Shown here piece by piece: positions 1 through 11,300 of a DNA stretch of 31,512 nucleotides. Below the pieces are notes generated by a model. The model did not search any database, was not told where the DNA came from, and worked only from the letters and a program-made list of their open reading frames with translations. The position numbers and the translations under genes were made by a program. The first letter of the stretch is position 1. Each line of letters begins with the position of its first letter. This DNA is from Plakobranchus ocellatus (lineage: Eukaryota > Mollusca > Gastropoda > Plakobranchidae): positions 395,637-427,148 of the forward strand of contig BLXT01000029.1 of assembly GCA_019648995.1 (NCBI GenBank), read 5' to 3'.

Positions 1-77
1 CTCAGACGGGACATAGTTTCATGCACCAATCCCTAAACATCTGGCATCGTCCTGAGCCACTGTGTTTGGTACCTCAC

Positions 78-128
78 CTCACGTTAATGGCACTACAGCG
101 GGACGTGAGATAGGCGGATTCACTGTGT
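78..128 (-). CDS. Possible exon 21 of the centrosomin-family gene
   Basis: On the minus strand, acceptor gtttaactgtag is followed by 51 nt open in the frame that exon 20 requires (phase 2), reading HSESAYLTSRCSAINV and ending AG before GTGAGG. The other two frames have stops. The surrounding base composition is less AT-rich than the preceding 5 kb. The peptide is short and I cannot match it to a homologue, and an intron of about 5 kb would be needed. An alternative donor would end it at 83. Confidence 0.25.
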
Positions 129-1118
129 CTACAGTTAAACAACATTGTTGTCGATGTGAAGGATCTTTTAAAGCTGGACTGGTCTTAATTATTGGTACTT
201 ATGATCAAGAAAGATATAAATCTTACTTTTTTTTCTTCTTATAATGAAAGAAACAATGATAAGTTGTGAGGTTTACTGTGCTACACCTGCCTTTTGAACA
301 GCATCAAAAAAGATTCTCTCATCATTACTCAGGTATTATAGGTATAGGGTAGTGACAATGTCTAAAGTTTTTTTTTTCTTTCTTTCTAAATGCACACCAT
401 ATTTGCAAGTCTTCTTCAGAAAATTCTGCATTAGAAAAAAAATGATATATAAACACAGCATATACATACACACACACAAGCATCGCAGAAAAAAATACCA
501 TTTATGGTTCATTTGAGGCGTATTCTCAATAAAGGTGGTTTTACGAAATTTTCAAAACTGAAAATGAACATCAATGAAAACAAACTAAATAAAAACCGAA
601 AAAGAACACTTAAGATTGATGAATGGAAGGTAAATGGCTAAAGCCGCAAGGTTTTGAAAGTTTATTTAAGGAAAGAATTTAAAATATTTTTCAGAATCTA
701 TATAATATAATGGTACTAGGACAACAAATAAACGAACTGGCCATCTCAAAAAGTGACTATACAATTCAGATACATGAAAATTGGCAGGTAGGTGCATTAA
801 AATATCAAGTTGGGGATGGGGGCGTTAATTTTTCAACTTAAATAAGTATTTTGTTAAAAAGGGGGAAAACGATAATTTTAACAATCGTCAGAGGTTGAAA
901 CCGGAACAACTTTTACGTTTTTGAGTTGTGCGTATGTTTTTACCCTGTTCGTCTATGTTTTAGCTTAGCGCAAGTATTAATAGATAAGGGAATACCTCGG
1001 CATCTCATTCCATTTCATGATGGCGCGCATTTTTTTTAGATCTAAATTCTAGGATTCACTCAGATCTAAACGTTTAAAGCGGCATCTCATGTCGACATTT
1101 GGATTATTTGTACTGTGC

Positions 1119-1135
1119 CCTCCCTCCTCCTCCTC

Positions 1136-1189
<54 letters not shown>

Positions 1190-1208
1190 CTCCGTTCCTT
1201 CTCTCTCT
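1119..1208. repeat. (TCC)n/(CT)n microsatellite
   Basis: TCC repeats at about 1119-1140 run into about 45 bp of pure CT (1139-1184), followed by impure CT. The translated Arg/Glu-rich minus-strand ORF over it is an artefact of this repeat. Confidence 0.97.
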
Positions 1209-1609
1209 AAAAAAAATTCAAACAAGCATAGTTTAAAGCTTATATGTATAAAATGCAAGTCTTGAACTTCAATAATATAAATTATAAAAGTAAGAGATAG
1301 ATAGATGATACACAGACAGACAGATGGATAGATGGAGCTAATAAACAAGATAAGAGGAAGAAGAGGACAGAAACCGAGATGGAGAGAGGATAGAAAGAAG
1401 ACTGGTATGGAGGAGTCAAGTACAAGGAGGCATACAGGTGATGGGGGCGCCATGATGAGCAGGAAGTCTAAGGACAAAGAAAGAGAAAAGAAAAGAAGAA
1501 TGTTGTACAGCATCTGATCAAAATGTCACCTTGATTTAAGCAAAAAAAAAAAAAAAACCGAAAAAAAGTCACAATAATTTTACCGAAATACATTATAATC
1601 ACATAAGAG

Positions 1610-1860
1610 CCAAAAAATACTTCAACGGAATGTCAGTGAGCGAGAAAAGGGTTTAAAATATACAAAAGCAGGCTTGCCAAAACGTGATTGTCATCATTGT
1701 TATGTTCGAAAGATTTACTACCTGCCATATTTGAAAAATTGAACTCATAAAGATATAAATCTTGAGTAATCACATAAGATATAATGCTTTATTTTATGGT
1801 TAAAAACCAAAACAAAACGGTTTTGGATGCATCCTCGCTGTATAAATTAATGAAATAAGT
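1610..1860. repeat. Dispersed repeat, copy A
   Basis: Shares diverged but collinear blocks with 16320-16560, for example gttttggatgcatcctcgct (1818-1837) against agttttggatgcatccttgc, and a block near 1690-1745 against 16386-16445. Same orientation. Family unknown; edges approximate. Confidence 0.6.
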
Positions 1861-2909
1861 TTCGAACCTAACCTTGATGTTAAGACCACTAAAAAAAAAA
1901 GTGGTCACCAATCAACACTTTAAGCTCTTTCACCACAAAGTAAAGGGACACATACCAATTTGTTTTCTATGGATCTATTCCAAATGTCAAACCTTACATG
2001 AATTATTCCATATTGATACTCAAATAGCCTTTTCTATTTTGTGACTGGTGATTCTTTTTTTCACAACACTTTTTAAAAAGTGGCTCCATTCTGAGGTCCA
2101 CCCTTTGATTATTGCTCAAATTTGTATTATAAGACGAAGAAATAAAAATCATGGCAAAAAATAAATGAGCGATGCAGCTAAGAAAAAATATTAAACGTAA
2201 AAGGCTGGAGGAAAACCAAAAATATACATTGCACAAAAATTATAACAATCACAAAATACTTCAGTTTTAAGTTTGATTGCTATGATTTTGACTTACCTGT
2301 AACTACTTCAAGTTAATTATACTTAAAGCATAAAATTGTGGGATTTTTCATAGCTAGTGGCAAATAATAATTAGGTAAGGCATAAATTTTGAGAATCTAA
2401 CTCTGATTCTAGTTCAGAGCTATAATGGGATCCATCTTTGCAATAAAGAGGAAGATGGGATAATGCCACAACATGATAAGGATGGCAAATTAATAGACAC
2501 AGATTGAATCTATTTGACTATTGGAACTGACTGTAAATTAATCTTAGTGACTTTAAATAATGCCTTTATACATTCCATGGGTCCAAGCAAGCAAAGTTGA
2601 ATTGGCCTGCAATAAGTGATCAAAATTTTATATAGGCCTGCTACTATAAGAACCACATTTTGTGGCACGATCCAAAGACTACATATATATATTTTAGAGT
2701 AACACCTAGATACAGTTTAGAATTATATTGAATTAGATCAAATTCTAGTTTGGAATCAATTTCATCTAAATATACTCTAGAAAAATCTATATCTAATCAA
2801 TGAAAAATGAATTTGGATGGCTAGGTCTAGAGTACCAACAGCTATGTCTAATCCTAACAAAGTATGACCAACCATCTAGCTAGCAAGGCAACAATAGATT
2901 AAAAAATTG

Positions 2910-3137
2910 CAAATCTACTAAAATAATCATCTATGAGGAAATTAAATTAGATATCACTAAAAAAAAAATTACAGATGGTAAAAATGCCAATAAGAATGCA
3001 TAGGCCCTAAAATAATAACTCAGTTCTGCAAACTACTAAAATATATGTTTAGAATTGATATAGAAAATAAATTAGACAATGAAAAAAAAATGACATGCCA
3101 TAAAAATTCTAATAATGATATATATAGACCCTAGAAT
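2910..3137. repeat. Imperfect tandem duplication, period about 119 bp
   Basis: The segment starting caaatctactaaaat (2910) and ending taggccctaaaat (3013) recurs, diverged, from caaactactaaaat (3029) to tagaccctagaat (3137). Both copies contain a poly-A tract and an AT-rich core. Confidence 0.7.
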
Positions 3138-5101
3138 ATGTACTGATATTAAATTTGCTTGTACAAGATAATTCCTCTATTTCAATGTTTCAGACTGATG
3201 GATCATCTTATCTGGGATTTCAAACTCTGTTTTCTTATGTACTTCAAAAATTAATGGAGCAATACCCCACATCTCTCTTTTGCATGGAATTCTCTGAGGG
3301 ATATCAATCATTAATCCTTTATGCCTAAAAAGATGCTTAGTCTTACGGAGATTTTTATGCCTTGATGATTATATGAGACAAAAATTAAAATCTCTAAAAG
3401 AAGAAGAGGAAGTCCTTGGCCTGCTAAATTAGAATGATTGCAGACTTGAACAAGATGCACATAACCACAATATCAAAAATCTTGATTGCAAAACGTGCAA
3501 TTTTTTTTGGGTCAGATCCCTAAATTCTAGGTTGTCCGCTAGTACAGCCAAAGATTTTAAATCTACTGAAACAATCAATAGCAATAATCTCATATCCAGC
3601 ATGGGCGGAAAGTCAGCAAAGAATTAAACAACAAGAAAGGCACTCTTAGATGCAGAGCTGAGACTTCTGCAATCCTCCCATTGCGAACCTAAAGGTCACA
3701 CTCTAGATCTGAGGTGGGGGTCATTCTTTTCAAGTTACTTCATTGTTTGCAAGTGAGTGCTACATACACATCAATATGGCGCTGACCACAGGCAGCAATG
3801 GCAGAGTTGGGTTCGTGACCACAGGAACATGATACCCCATGACATACCAACAAAGGCAGAATTACCCGGTGCCCCTGCACAGCCAGTTGAATAAAAATTG
3901 TGGAATTGGGTAATATCGATGATAAAAGTACATTAAAATTACTGTTCAACATCCTTTAGACCTTTAAATGATATACAATGATTGTTGATATCAGATTGAC
4001 CAAAGAGGATAAAACAAGAAAATTTCTTTTTCCTCTATCCACTTGGACCATTCATCAGAATTGTAGCAATATCCACACAGTTAGCAGATTGTATGGTCAT
4101 TCACAGGAATTTTTTTCTTGGGCAAAACGGTATGTTGGCCGGTGTGCTTTTTTTAAAAGCCAAAATAAACTCACACATTTTTCCTTTTTCATTTTCCAAC
4201 AAAGTCAAAACCCAATTTTCACAATATCTACCTGCTTACAATCTCCATTGGCTCACAGGGACAAATAAGAAATTCTTATTGGCTCAAATGCTGGCCACAG
4301 CTGGAAGATTGCACCCATGATGTTATGCTTCAAAACATTTTTTAGATTTGATGGTGTTAAACATCCTTACGAGCCCCCAGCTTAGCAAGTCAACAACTGA
4401 CCTCATCTTTTCCGCTAGTAATTTACTTTAAACCATGCTAAGTTTGATTTAGAAGATATGCAAAGATCTGCTTTCATTGCTATAATCCGTTTTCAAGAAC
4501 ACAGAATCAATTCACCTTGATATAAGTTTCTAGATCTAAACAATGAACATGGAATGATGATTAGATGTTATAGGAAAAATTTTAGGGGATGAGAAAACAA
4601 TATTGATGAATGTGCTCAGTAAAAAAATATGCGTCACTTGTTCTTGTACAAGTTTTGACTATTGTTAGACTATTTTTTTATCCACTCAAAAACAATGAAT
4701 AAAGATACACTTTTGGAATGAATTCATTAAGGCATACAAGCTTTTTTGGTACCACTGCAGCCTCTTCAACATAGTGCATGACAGCCATTACTTACTTACA
4801 ACCTTAGCTGCTTAGGAATAACTTTCCTTTCTCAATATTTTTTGTTACATACTTTCATCTCTAAATATTTTTGCTAAACTGACAAAAAAAAAATCCTTGC
4901 AAATTATATTCAACTGTTAATCACATGCAATATATATAGAATAAGCACTTCAAATCATAGATAATTCTTTATAGTATGGATTCTTAAAACATGTTCTTCG
5001 GGACCTTACATAAACAAAGAGGAGAGACAATTAAGATTTCATATTCAGGCAGCAAAAACAATCATAAAGAGAGATGAATGAAGTTAATGAATTGAACTCA
5101 C

Positions 5102-5220
5102 CCCAATTTATGCATTCCTGTCAGCAGCTGGGGAAGGTTATTCAAAGAAATCATTTCTTTTCTCAACTGTTCCAAAAGCATTTTTAAGTCAGTCAATAAG
5201 TCCAGAGGCAATTTGTTATC
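5102..5220 (-). CDS. CDK5RAP2: Coding exon 20, residues 559-597, last exon supported
   Basis: 119 nt between acceptor cacatatcag and donor GTGAGT. Reads DNKLPLDLLTDLKMLLEQLR then KEMISLNNLPQLLTGMHKL and GG (phase 2). Read-through into the intron gives TGA at 5100-5098 almost at once. I found no AATAAA on the minus strand in the following few hundred bases, so splicing onward is the better reading. Confidence 0.88.
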
Positions 5221-8200
5221 CTGATATGTGGAAAAAATGATCATGAAATGAAAAATAATTTGAAAATCTTCTCCTTATGTAATAGATACATAAAAAATAC
5301 TTTAAAAATAAATGAAATAAAACAATTTGTCACAATACAGACTAGAATCTTGGGTGTTTAATAACACAAACTATCATTTCATTTGTAAGTCCAAATGTTT
5401 TAACTAAGCTAATAATTACAAGTCCCACTTATGAATCATCAATTTTTTACAGACTGACACAAAGCAGTTTTTAAAATGGCACTTACATCCATGTTTTTGT
5501 CTGTTGCATGATGCATGATCCTATCTTGGTGCCTCTCTATCCAAACCCGGTCATATTCAAGTGTCTGGAAAGACATTAAAATAAGTGGGGGGGATTTTGG
5601 AAAATAGTAATTTACAAAGTGAAGCATTCATGAAATTTAAAATTTACAAGTGATGTTGAAAATATAAATCTCAAGAATGTATCTCTTTGAAACAGTTTGC
5701 AAATAAATATTTAAGCACTGAAGTATCATGTAAGCTTTTTTACTTAACATACAAGAAAAGTACCTGAATCTTTAAATCTTTGTCATGAACTTGTGCTTTT
5801 AAATCCTCCAGCTCTTTAGCTAAAGCTGAAACCTCTCTGGACTGCCTCAAAGCCTCCATCTGATTTTGTTTAAAATCAAAAGATACAAATGAGAAAAAAG
5901 CAATGTATTTATATGTGGATGAGTATAATATAGAAAACATTTTTGGGATAAAACTAATAAAATATGAGCTGAATGAATTTATTTTTAGATTTGAAAAAAA
6001 AAAACAAAGAAACAGTCACTGACACAATAATTTCTTTTTGATTATAGCAATCTTTCAGACGAAGGATATACATTAAAGTATTCTTGAAAACCTAGAAAAC
6101 TTAGATCCTGACCTTCTCAAAATCTGAGAGCTGGCCATTTTCATTAGAGAGTCCAGTATTTCTGTCTGAATTAACCTGGAAAGAAAAAAAGCCTTATTAA
6201 TAGTGGGCTTCTCATCTTAAAGGTTTCACAGCTATTGCAAGCCTTATCAGAAAATACTACCCAGCCCTTCTTCTATGAAATCAAAGGCCTACCTTATTTC
6301 AATTTAAAGAACATCTGTCTATGTATAAACTGAGTTCATATCTCCATTGACTTACTTTGATGTTCACACAAAAAAAGTGTTGTAAAATTAATTTTATATT
6401 ACCCATGGCATAGGGCTTAAAAACCACATTCTTTAATGTTTAGGGTTTTATTGAGCCCTGGAAGTGATCAATAGTCAATGATAATTGATACGGGTGATTC
6501 TTCGTGTAGATGAGAACCTATTATCCTTTTGAAAAAGTGTAGTATTTTAAAAATTACTTTTTCCTATACTTTATGATCAAAATGGTTGCAAACCACTATT
6601 TTAACATTTTAACAATATGCCTTGTCACTCATTTGGACTAATATTGAGACAAATTTCTTCTATCATTGAGCTCTACCTCATTCCTTAAAGCTTGCTCCTT
6701 TAATTTCTTGTCAAATTCTGCTCTCTCAGCCTTCAACTGTTCATGAAGAGCCTGAAACAAAAACAAAGCGAAAAAAAGAAAAGGCACAAGTATATTACAT
6801 CAATCCCAAACCATGGGATCACACTTACAATAAGCTTACAAAGTTTTATATAAACCTCTTCTAATAATAGGCCATTCAATTTAACTTTAAGGCAGGTTCG
6901 GTGGTACTTGTAAAAAATGCTAATTATTATTTGAGCTTTATGTCTTTTGAGGTTTACCAATGAATTCCCCAGCATTAAAGGGGAAAAGTGTTGGGGGAGG
7001 GAGATTTTTTTTTTACCAGCAATCACGACAATAATGGCTGCCATCTTGATCTTAAAGGAGCAAATTATGCAGTTTACAAAATTATCTTCTCCACCATTCA
7101 AACTTTACAGGCCTGTATCATCTGAAAAGTATTGGTGAAATATCTTGTGAAGTTTTCATTACTATTTTTTTTTAATCAAAAGGTTGCTGGATTCTTTTAG
7201 CTTTTACTCCCATTTAGACGTGAAACTTATAAAAAAGTAATCACAGTAGCTATACAGAGTCTCGAATACTTCATTTAAAATACCAATATATATGCTTAGT
7301 CATATTTCAAGGAAATCAGTTCGCAAATCTTGAAGGAGAAAGAGTTTTTGTGGCAGAAAAGCATGTATCAATAAAAATCTCTGCATATCTTGACAAATTT
7401 TTTCAAAACAATTAATTGATTTTGGTTCTTACAATTGAACTTTCACTGTCCAACCACATTTAGGAAAGAGAAGAAAATACAAATGGATTTGTTTCAAGTG
7501 TCAAGGTAATCATTGGCACTGAAACCATTACTAACATGGTGCCCATGCCAAAAAAAATTTTTTTTCTTTTAATGCACATTCAAAAAGTATACTTTCTTCT
7601 TTCTAAAGAGAGAGAGGGAAAAAAGCCATAACTGTAACATCAATACTTTAATCAATTACAGCTCAATTAACTGCTGTTCCCCTTCTTAAAAGAATGTGTC
7701 TGGCACTTTATTTGCTACTATGTACTTCTCAAACTAGGGGGGAGCTACCTGAGGTCCAAGGTTCAAAACCCAGTCCAAGCCAAGTAAATTTTTCATTGCT
7801 CCTCTGTGTCCACCCAGCACTGAAATGGGTAGCTAGGTCTCTTAAGACCTGGCGAAGGTAAAGACAGCGAGGAAAGCAATGGCAAACTACCTCATAATCC
7901 TATATGCCAAGAACAATCAGGACCCTACTCCTGGTTCCCTGATGCTTGGATTAAGCGTGGGCCTCACTTTACTTTTTTTTTTACTCCTCGAACTAACCTC
8001 AACAGCTTCATCACTGCTTTTCAATGCATCCATAGCTCTCTTAAGCTGATCTTGAAATCCTGCCAGTTCCCCCTCTTTTTTACCTAAAGACATGGCCAGG
8101 TTCTAAAAGAATAATCAAAATCATAGAAAAAAAAGAAACGAGGGATTATCCATTTGAAGAAAAAAGATATAATGTAAATTTATCTGGCTTGTAAAGTATA

Positions 8201-8305
8201 TAGAGCGGACATGAAATAACCACCAAACAGACTTACATAGCCATTAAGTCAAACATACTTGGAGAAAACTAAATATTCTTTTTCATAGATTAAAAAAATA
8301 ATTCA

Positions 8306-8364
<59 letters not shown>

Positions 8365-11300
8365 TTCTGACTGTGTTCAAATATTTTGCTTAACTGTTGG
8401 GTTACTGCAGACAAATGGCTGATTTTATGTAGACGTTTCATACATTTGACTTTGAATAAATTTTTCTAGCCTGTTATTTTTTGTTCTGGAATGAATACAA
8501 CAAAAGATATGGCATTAGATATAACTGTTATTCAAATAAATTGCCTGTTTCTTCTCGTTTTATTTCCAAATACAAATATTTTTATTTTGAAACCTTTTTT
8601 GCTAATCTTACTAAAAAATATATTGAAACCTCCTTCTTTAACAGTATATCACAAAGAGTTAAAAATGATTCAAGATACCTGTCCATTACCAGAGCTGCGC
8701 AAGATGGCTACTGAATACAGAGTGGTAACATAAACATATACCAAATTGCAAACTATGGATTGAGAGGCTAAGACTGTTTTTTTGGTTGTTTTTTTTTCTG
8801 TGCCTAGATCCTCCCCATTGCTTACTGTTGCAAAGCTTTCAATTAATATCTATATACAACCAAAGGAAAATCAAAGGCAATGTGTCATATTTTTTTTTTC
8901 AGAGCCTTCATTGATCTAGCTTGCTGTAAACATGAATTATACAATTACATCCAATAAAAGAAAGAAAATGCTAGAAATCTCTAAGAAGAAAGCACATTGT
9001 TTTATAGCACATAAATGAGGAAAATTGTATTGCTCAGTAAAGAAGCTGTCAAAGATAGGCTGCCTCACAAAAAAAAAATCAATCACATTAACAAAAGCCA
9101 TGGGTGCATTCATGGATGAGACAGACGGAGATTTTACATAAAAATTTAAAAAAAATAAAAAAAATATATATATATAAAACCAGGAAAATCATCAAACATG
9201 CCAATTTTATAAACAAAACTATAGACAATCAAAATATAGGTTAACTTATTGTAAAAAAAAAAAAATTTTAAATGAGACACTAACATTAAAAAACATTCTA
9301 CAAAGCTGCATTACCTCAGCAATTCCCTCTGATTCTGATAGCTGTACTTTTAGTCTTCTGTTGTCAATATCTAATTCTGTGAGCTCTTTAGTTAAGTCAC
9401 CAAGGGTCTAGAGCACAAGGCGCATGCAGCAAGCAAGCAAAAAGGGACAAGAACAACATCAGGAAAAGTAAACTTGAGATTAAAATTTATATCACACAGA
9501 ATATGTTCCTTGGGACTTTATAAAATGTTTAAAACCTACAATATGAAAACACAAAATGCTCCCAATTTCATTTCATGCTAAAAACTATGTTACTTTATCA
9601 ATATTTTTCTTATAAAAAATGAGTAATCATAAGTAAACAATTTCAATCAATGCTACTAGTTTCTTTGATCTTGCATCTACATCAAGATCTAACTTAGTCA
9701 GGAAATATTCTGTGATCTCTTTGATGTACAACCAAAATTGTAGGCTTACCATTAGCAACACAATTTGAACTGTAAGTCTGCAACTGTTTCTTCGTTTTCT
9801 TAGGTATCTTGCTTCATAGAGTTGGCAATCATTCCCTACAAAGTTGTTGGTCTGTTGTAGATAAAATTGTATTCATGACTCTCTGTCTGCACCCAGGAGG
9901 TGAGCCTGTTTAAAAGTTTGTATCTTTGCTTTCCTATACTTCTCTTGCCTTCCAGCATTTTGGTTGTGACAAGATGTTCTAAACCTTCTCTTCGCATGAC
10001 TTCTCCAACAAATTTTGCTTGGCTTCTGTGTATCATACTGATTAAATGATCTTTCCCTTTTTCAGTCTCTGCCTCTCTTAGCATTTCAATGTTTGATTTT
10101 TTTTTGCAGTTCAAGACAATTGGTTGGAATTCCAAAAAGTAATACAGCAGAATTATCAAAATCCTGGCAATAGAGACCCCTCAAAAATCTGGTAGAGCCA
10201 GATCTTTTATCCCAGATGACAGTCTCTTTTATTCAGGGTTTGTTCCATCNNNNNNNNNNNNNNNNNNNNNNNNNNNNNNNNNNNNNNNNNNNNNNNNNNN
10301 NNNNNNNNNNNNNNNNNNNNNNNNNNNNNNNNNNNNNNNNNNNNNNNNNNNNNNNNNNNNNNNNNNNNNNNNNNNNNGAATTCCAAAAAGTAATACACTA
10401 GCAGAATTATCAAAATCCTGGCAATAGAGACCCCTCAAAAATCTGGTAGAGCCAGATCTTTTATCCCAGATGACAGTCTCTTCTATTCAGGGTTTGTTCC
10501 ATCATTGATAGTAACAGGATAGAAATACATAATTACGCTCTTCCATATGGTGCATGCAGCTGCCTGTTTATTAGACTTAAAAACCGAGTCCTAAGAATTC
10601 ATCTTTTTCACTCCTGTAGTCTGGCTCTACGACAGCCTGCTAAGACATTAAACTTTACTATTTTGGTAATCTTTATTGCAGTTTGCATTTCATAAGGATT
10701 GGGTTCGAAACAAACATCAAGTGTTTCATGCACATCATTTAATTTGTCTTAATGTGCAATTTAAAGTGAAGAATACTTATAAATGTGTGCCTATGTTAAA
10801 AAAAAAACTTGTGCACGAAAGATGTAAATGAAATGTAAAAAAAAAAAAGCGATTTAAAGTGTTCAGTGAATGTAATGTCTGATAAATTGAATCATGCATG
10901 AATATAGCAAGATGCAACATCACCATTTTGATTGATTTGTTTTCTTGTGAGACACACAAAAAAATGATAGCAAGAATGCATGTTCATATTTCAAATTAAA
11001 TTGCATTCAATTACACACAGGAATGTTCATGCATCACAGATTTTATTTTTGAAAAATGTTGTTTATATTGATTACTTGGAGCACATTGTATGCTGAAAAG
11101 TTGTGACTTATAAAGTTTCTCTTTTATTATTTTCCGTATTATACAGAAATGTATAATTGTCACCAAAGAAGATTATATTTGATTCTAATTCATGAAATCA
11201 GAGGAAATTTCCTACCTTTGCCTTTTCCTGTTCTGATTCTTGCAAAGCTTCCTGAAGGCTTGTGATTTTGTCCATGGCATTGTTTAGTTTTTCCTCGCTA

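Larger units (their letters stand above)
129..5101. other. Non-coding stretch, intron 20 or intergenic DNA
   Basis: AT-rich with many homopolymers. It holds the CT microsatellite (1119-1208), a dispersed repeat (about 1610-1860) and a tandem duplication (2910-3137). Short ORFs in it, such as 3740-3952 minus and 3978-4268 plus, lack recognisable domains or exon-like structure. Confidence 0.6.
9408..11215 (-). other. Intron 13 (about 1808 bp, contains the assembly gap)
   Basis: Carries a LINE 3' fragment (9802-10126), a near-identical 123/126-bp repeat on both sides of the N run, and the gap itself (10250-10377). The intron length is therefore unreliable. Phase 0 on both sides leaves room for a hidden in-phase exon in the gap. 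Confidence 0.7.

Noticed and set aside
1049..1513. 154-codon minus-strand ORF with an Arg/Glu-repeat C-terminal half
   Set aside because: It is a translation of the CT microsatellite and its flanks, with no domain or exon structure.
3740..3952. 70-codon minus-strand ORF in a less AT-rich patch
   Set aside because: Tested as a continuation of the centrosomin-family gene: the frame needed after exon 20 meets a stop, and the peptide resembles nothing I know.
4795..4860. Acceptor/donor pair on the minus strand (donor-like GTAAGTAAG) that might be the next exon
   Set aside because: All three frames between the two sites contain stops.
8481..8733. Two overlapping plus-strand ORFs of 77 and 80 codons
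   Set aside because: AT-rich intronic sequence with two competing frames and no recognisable product.
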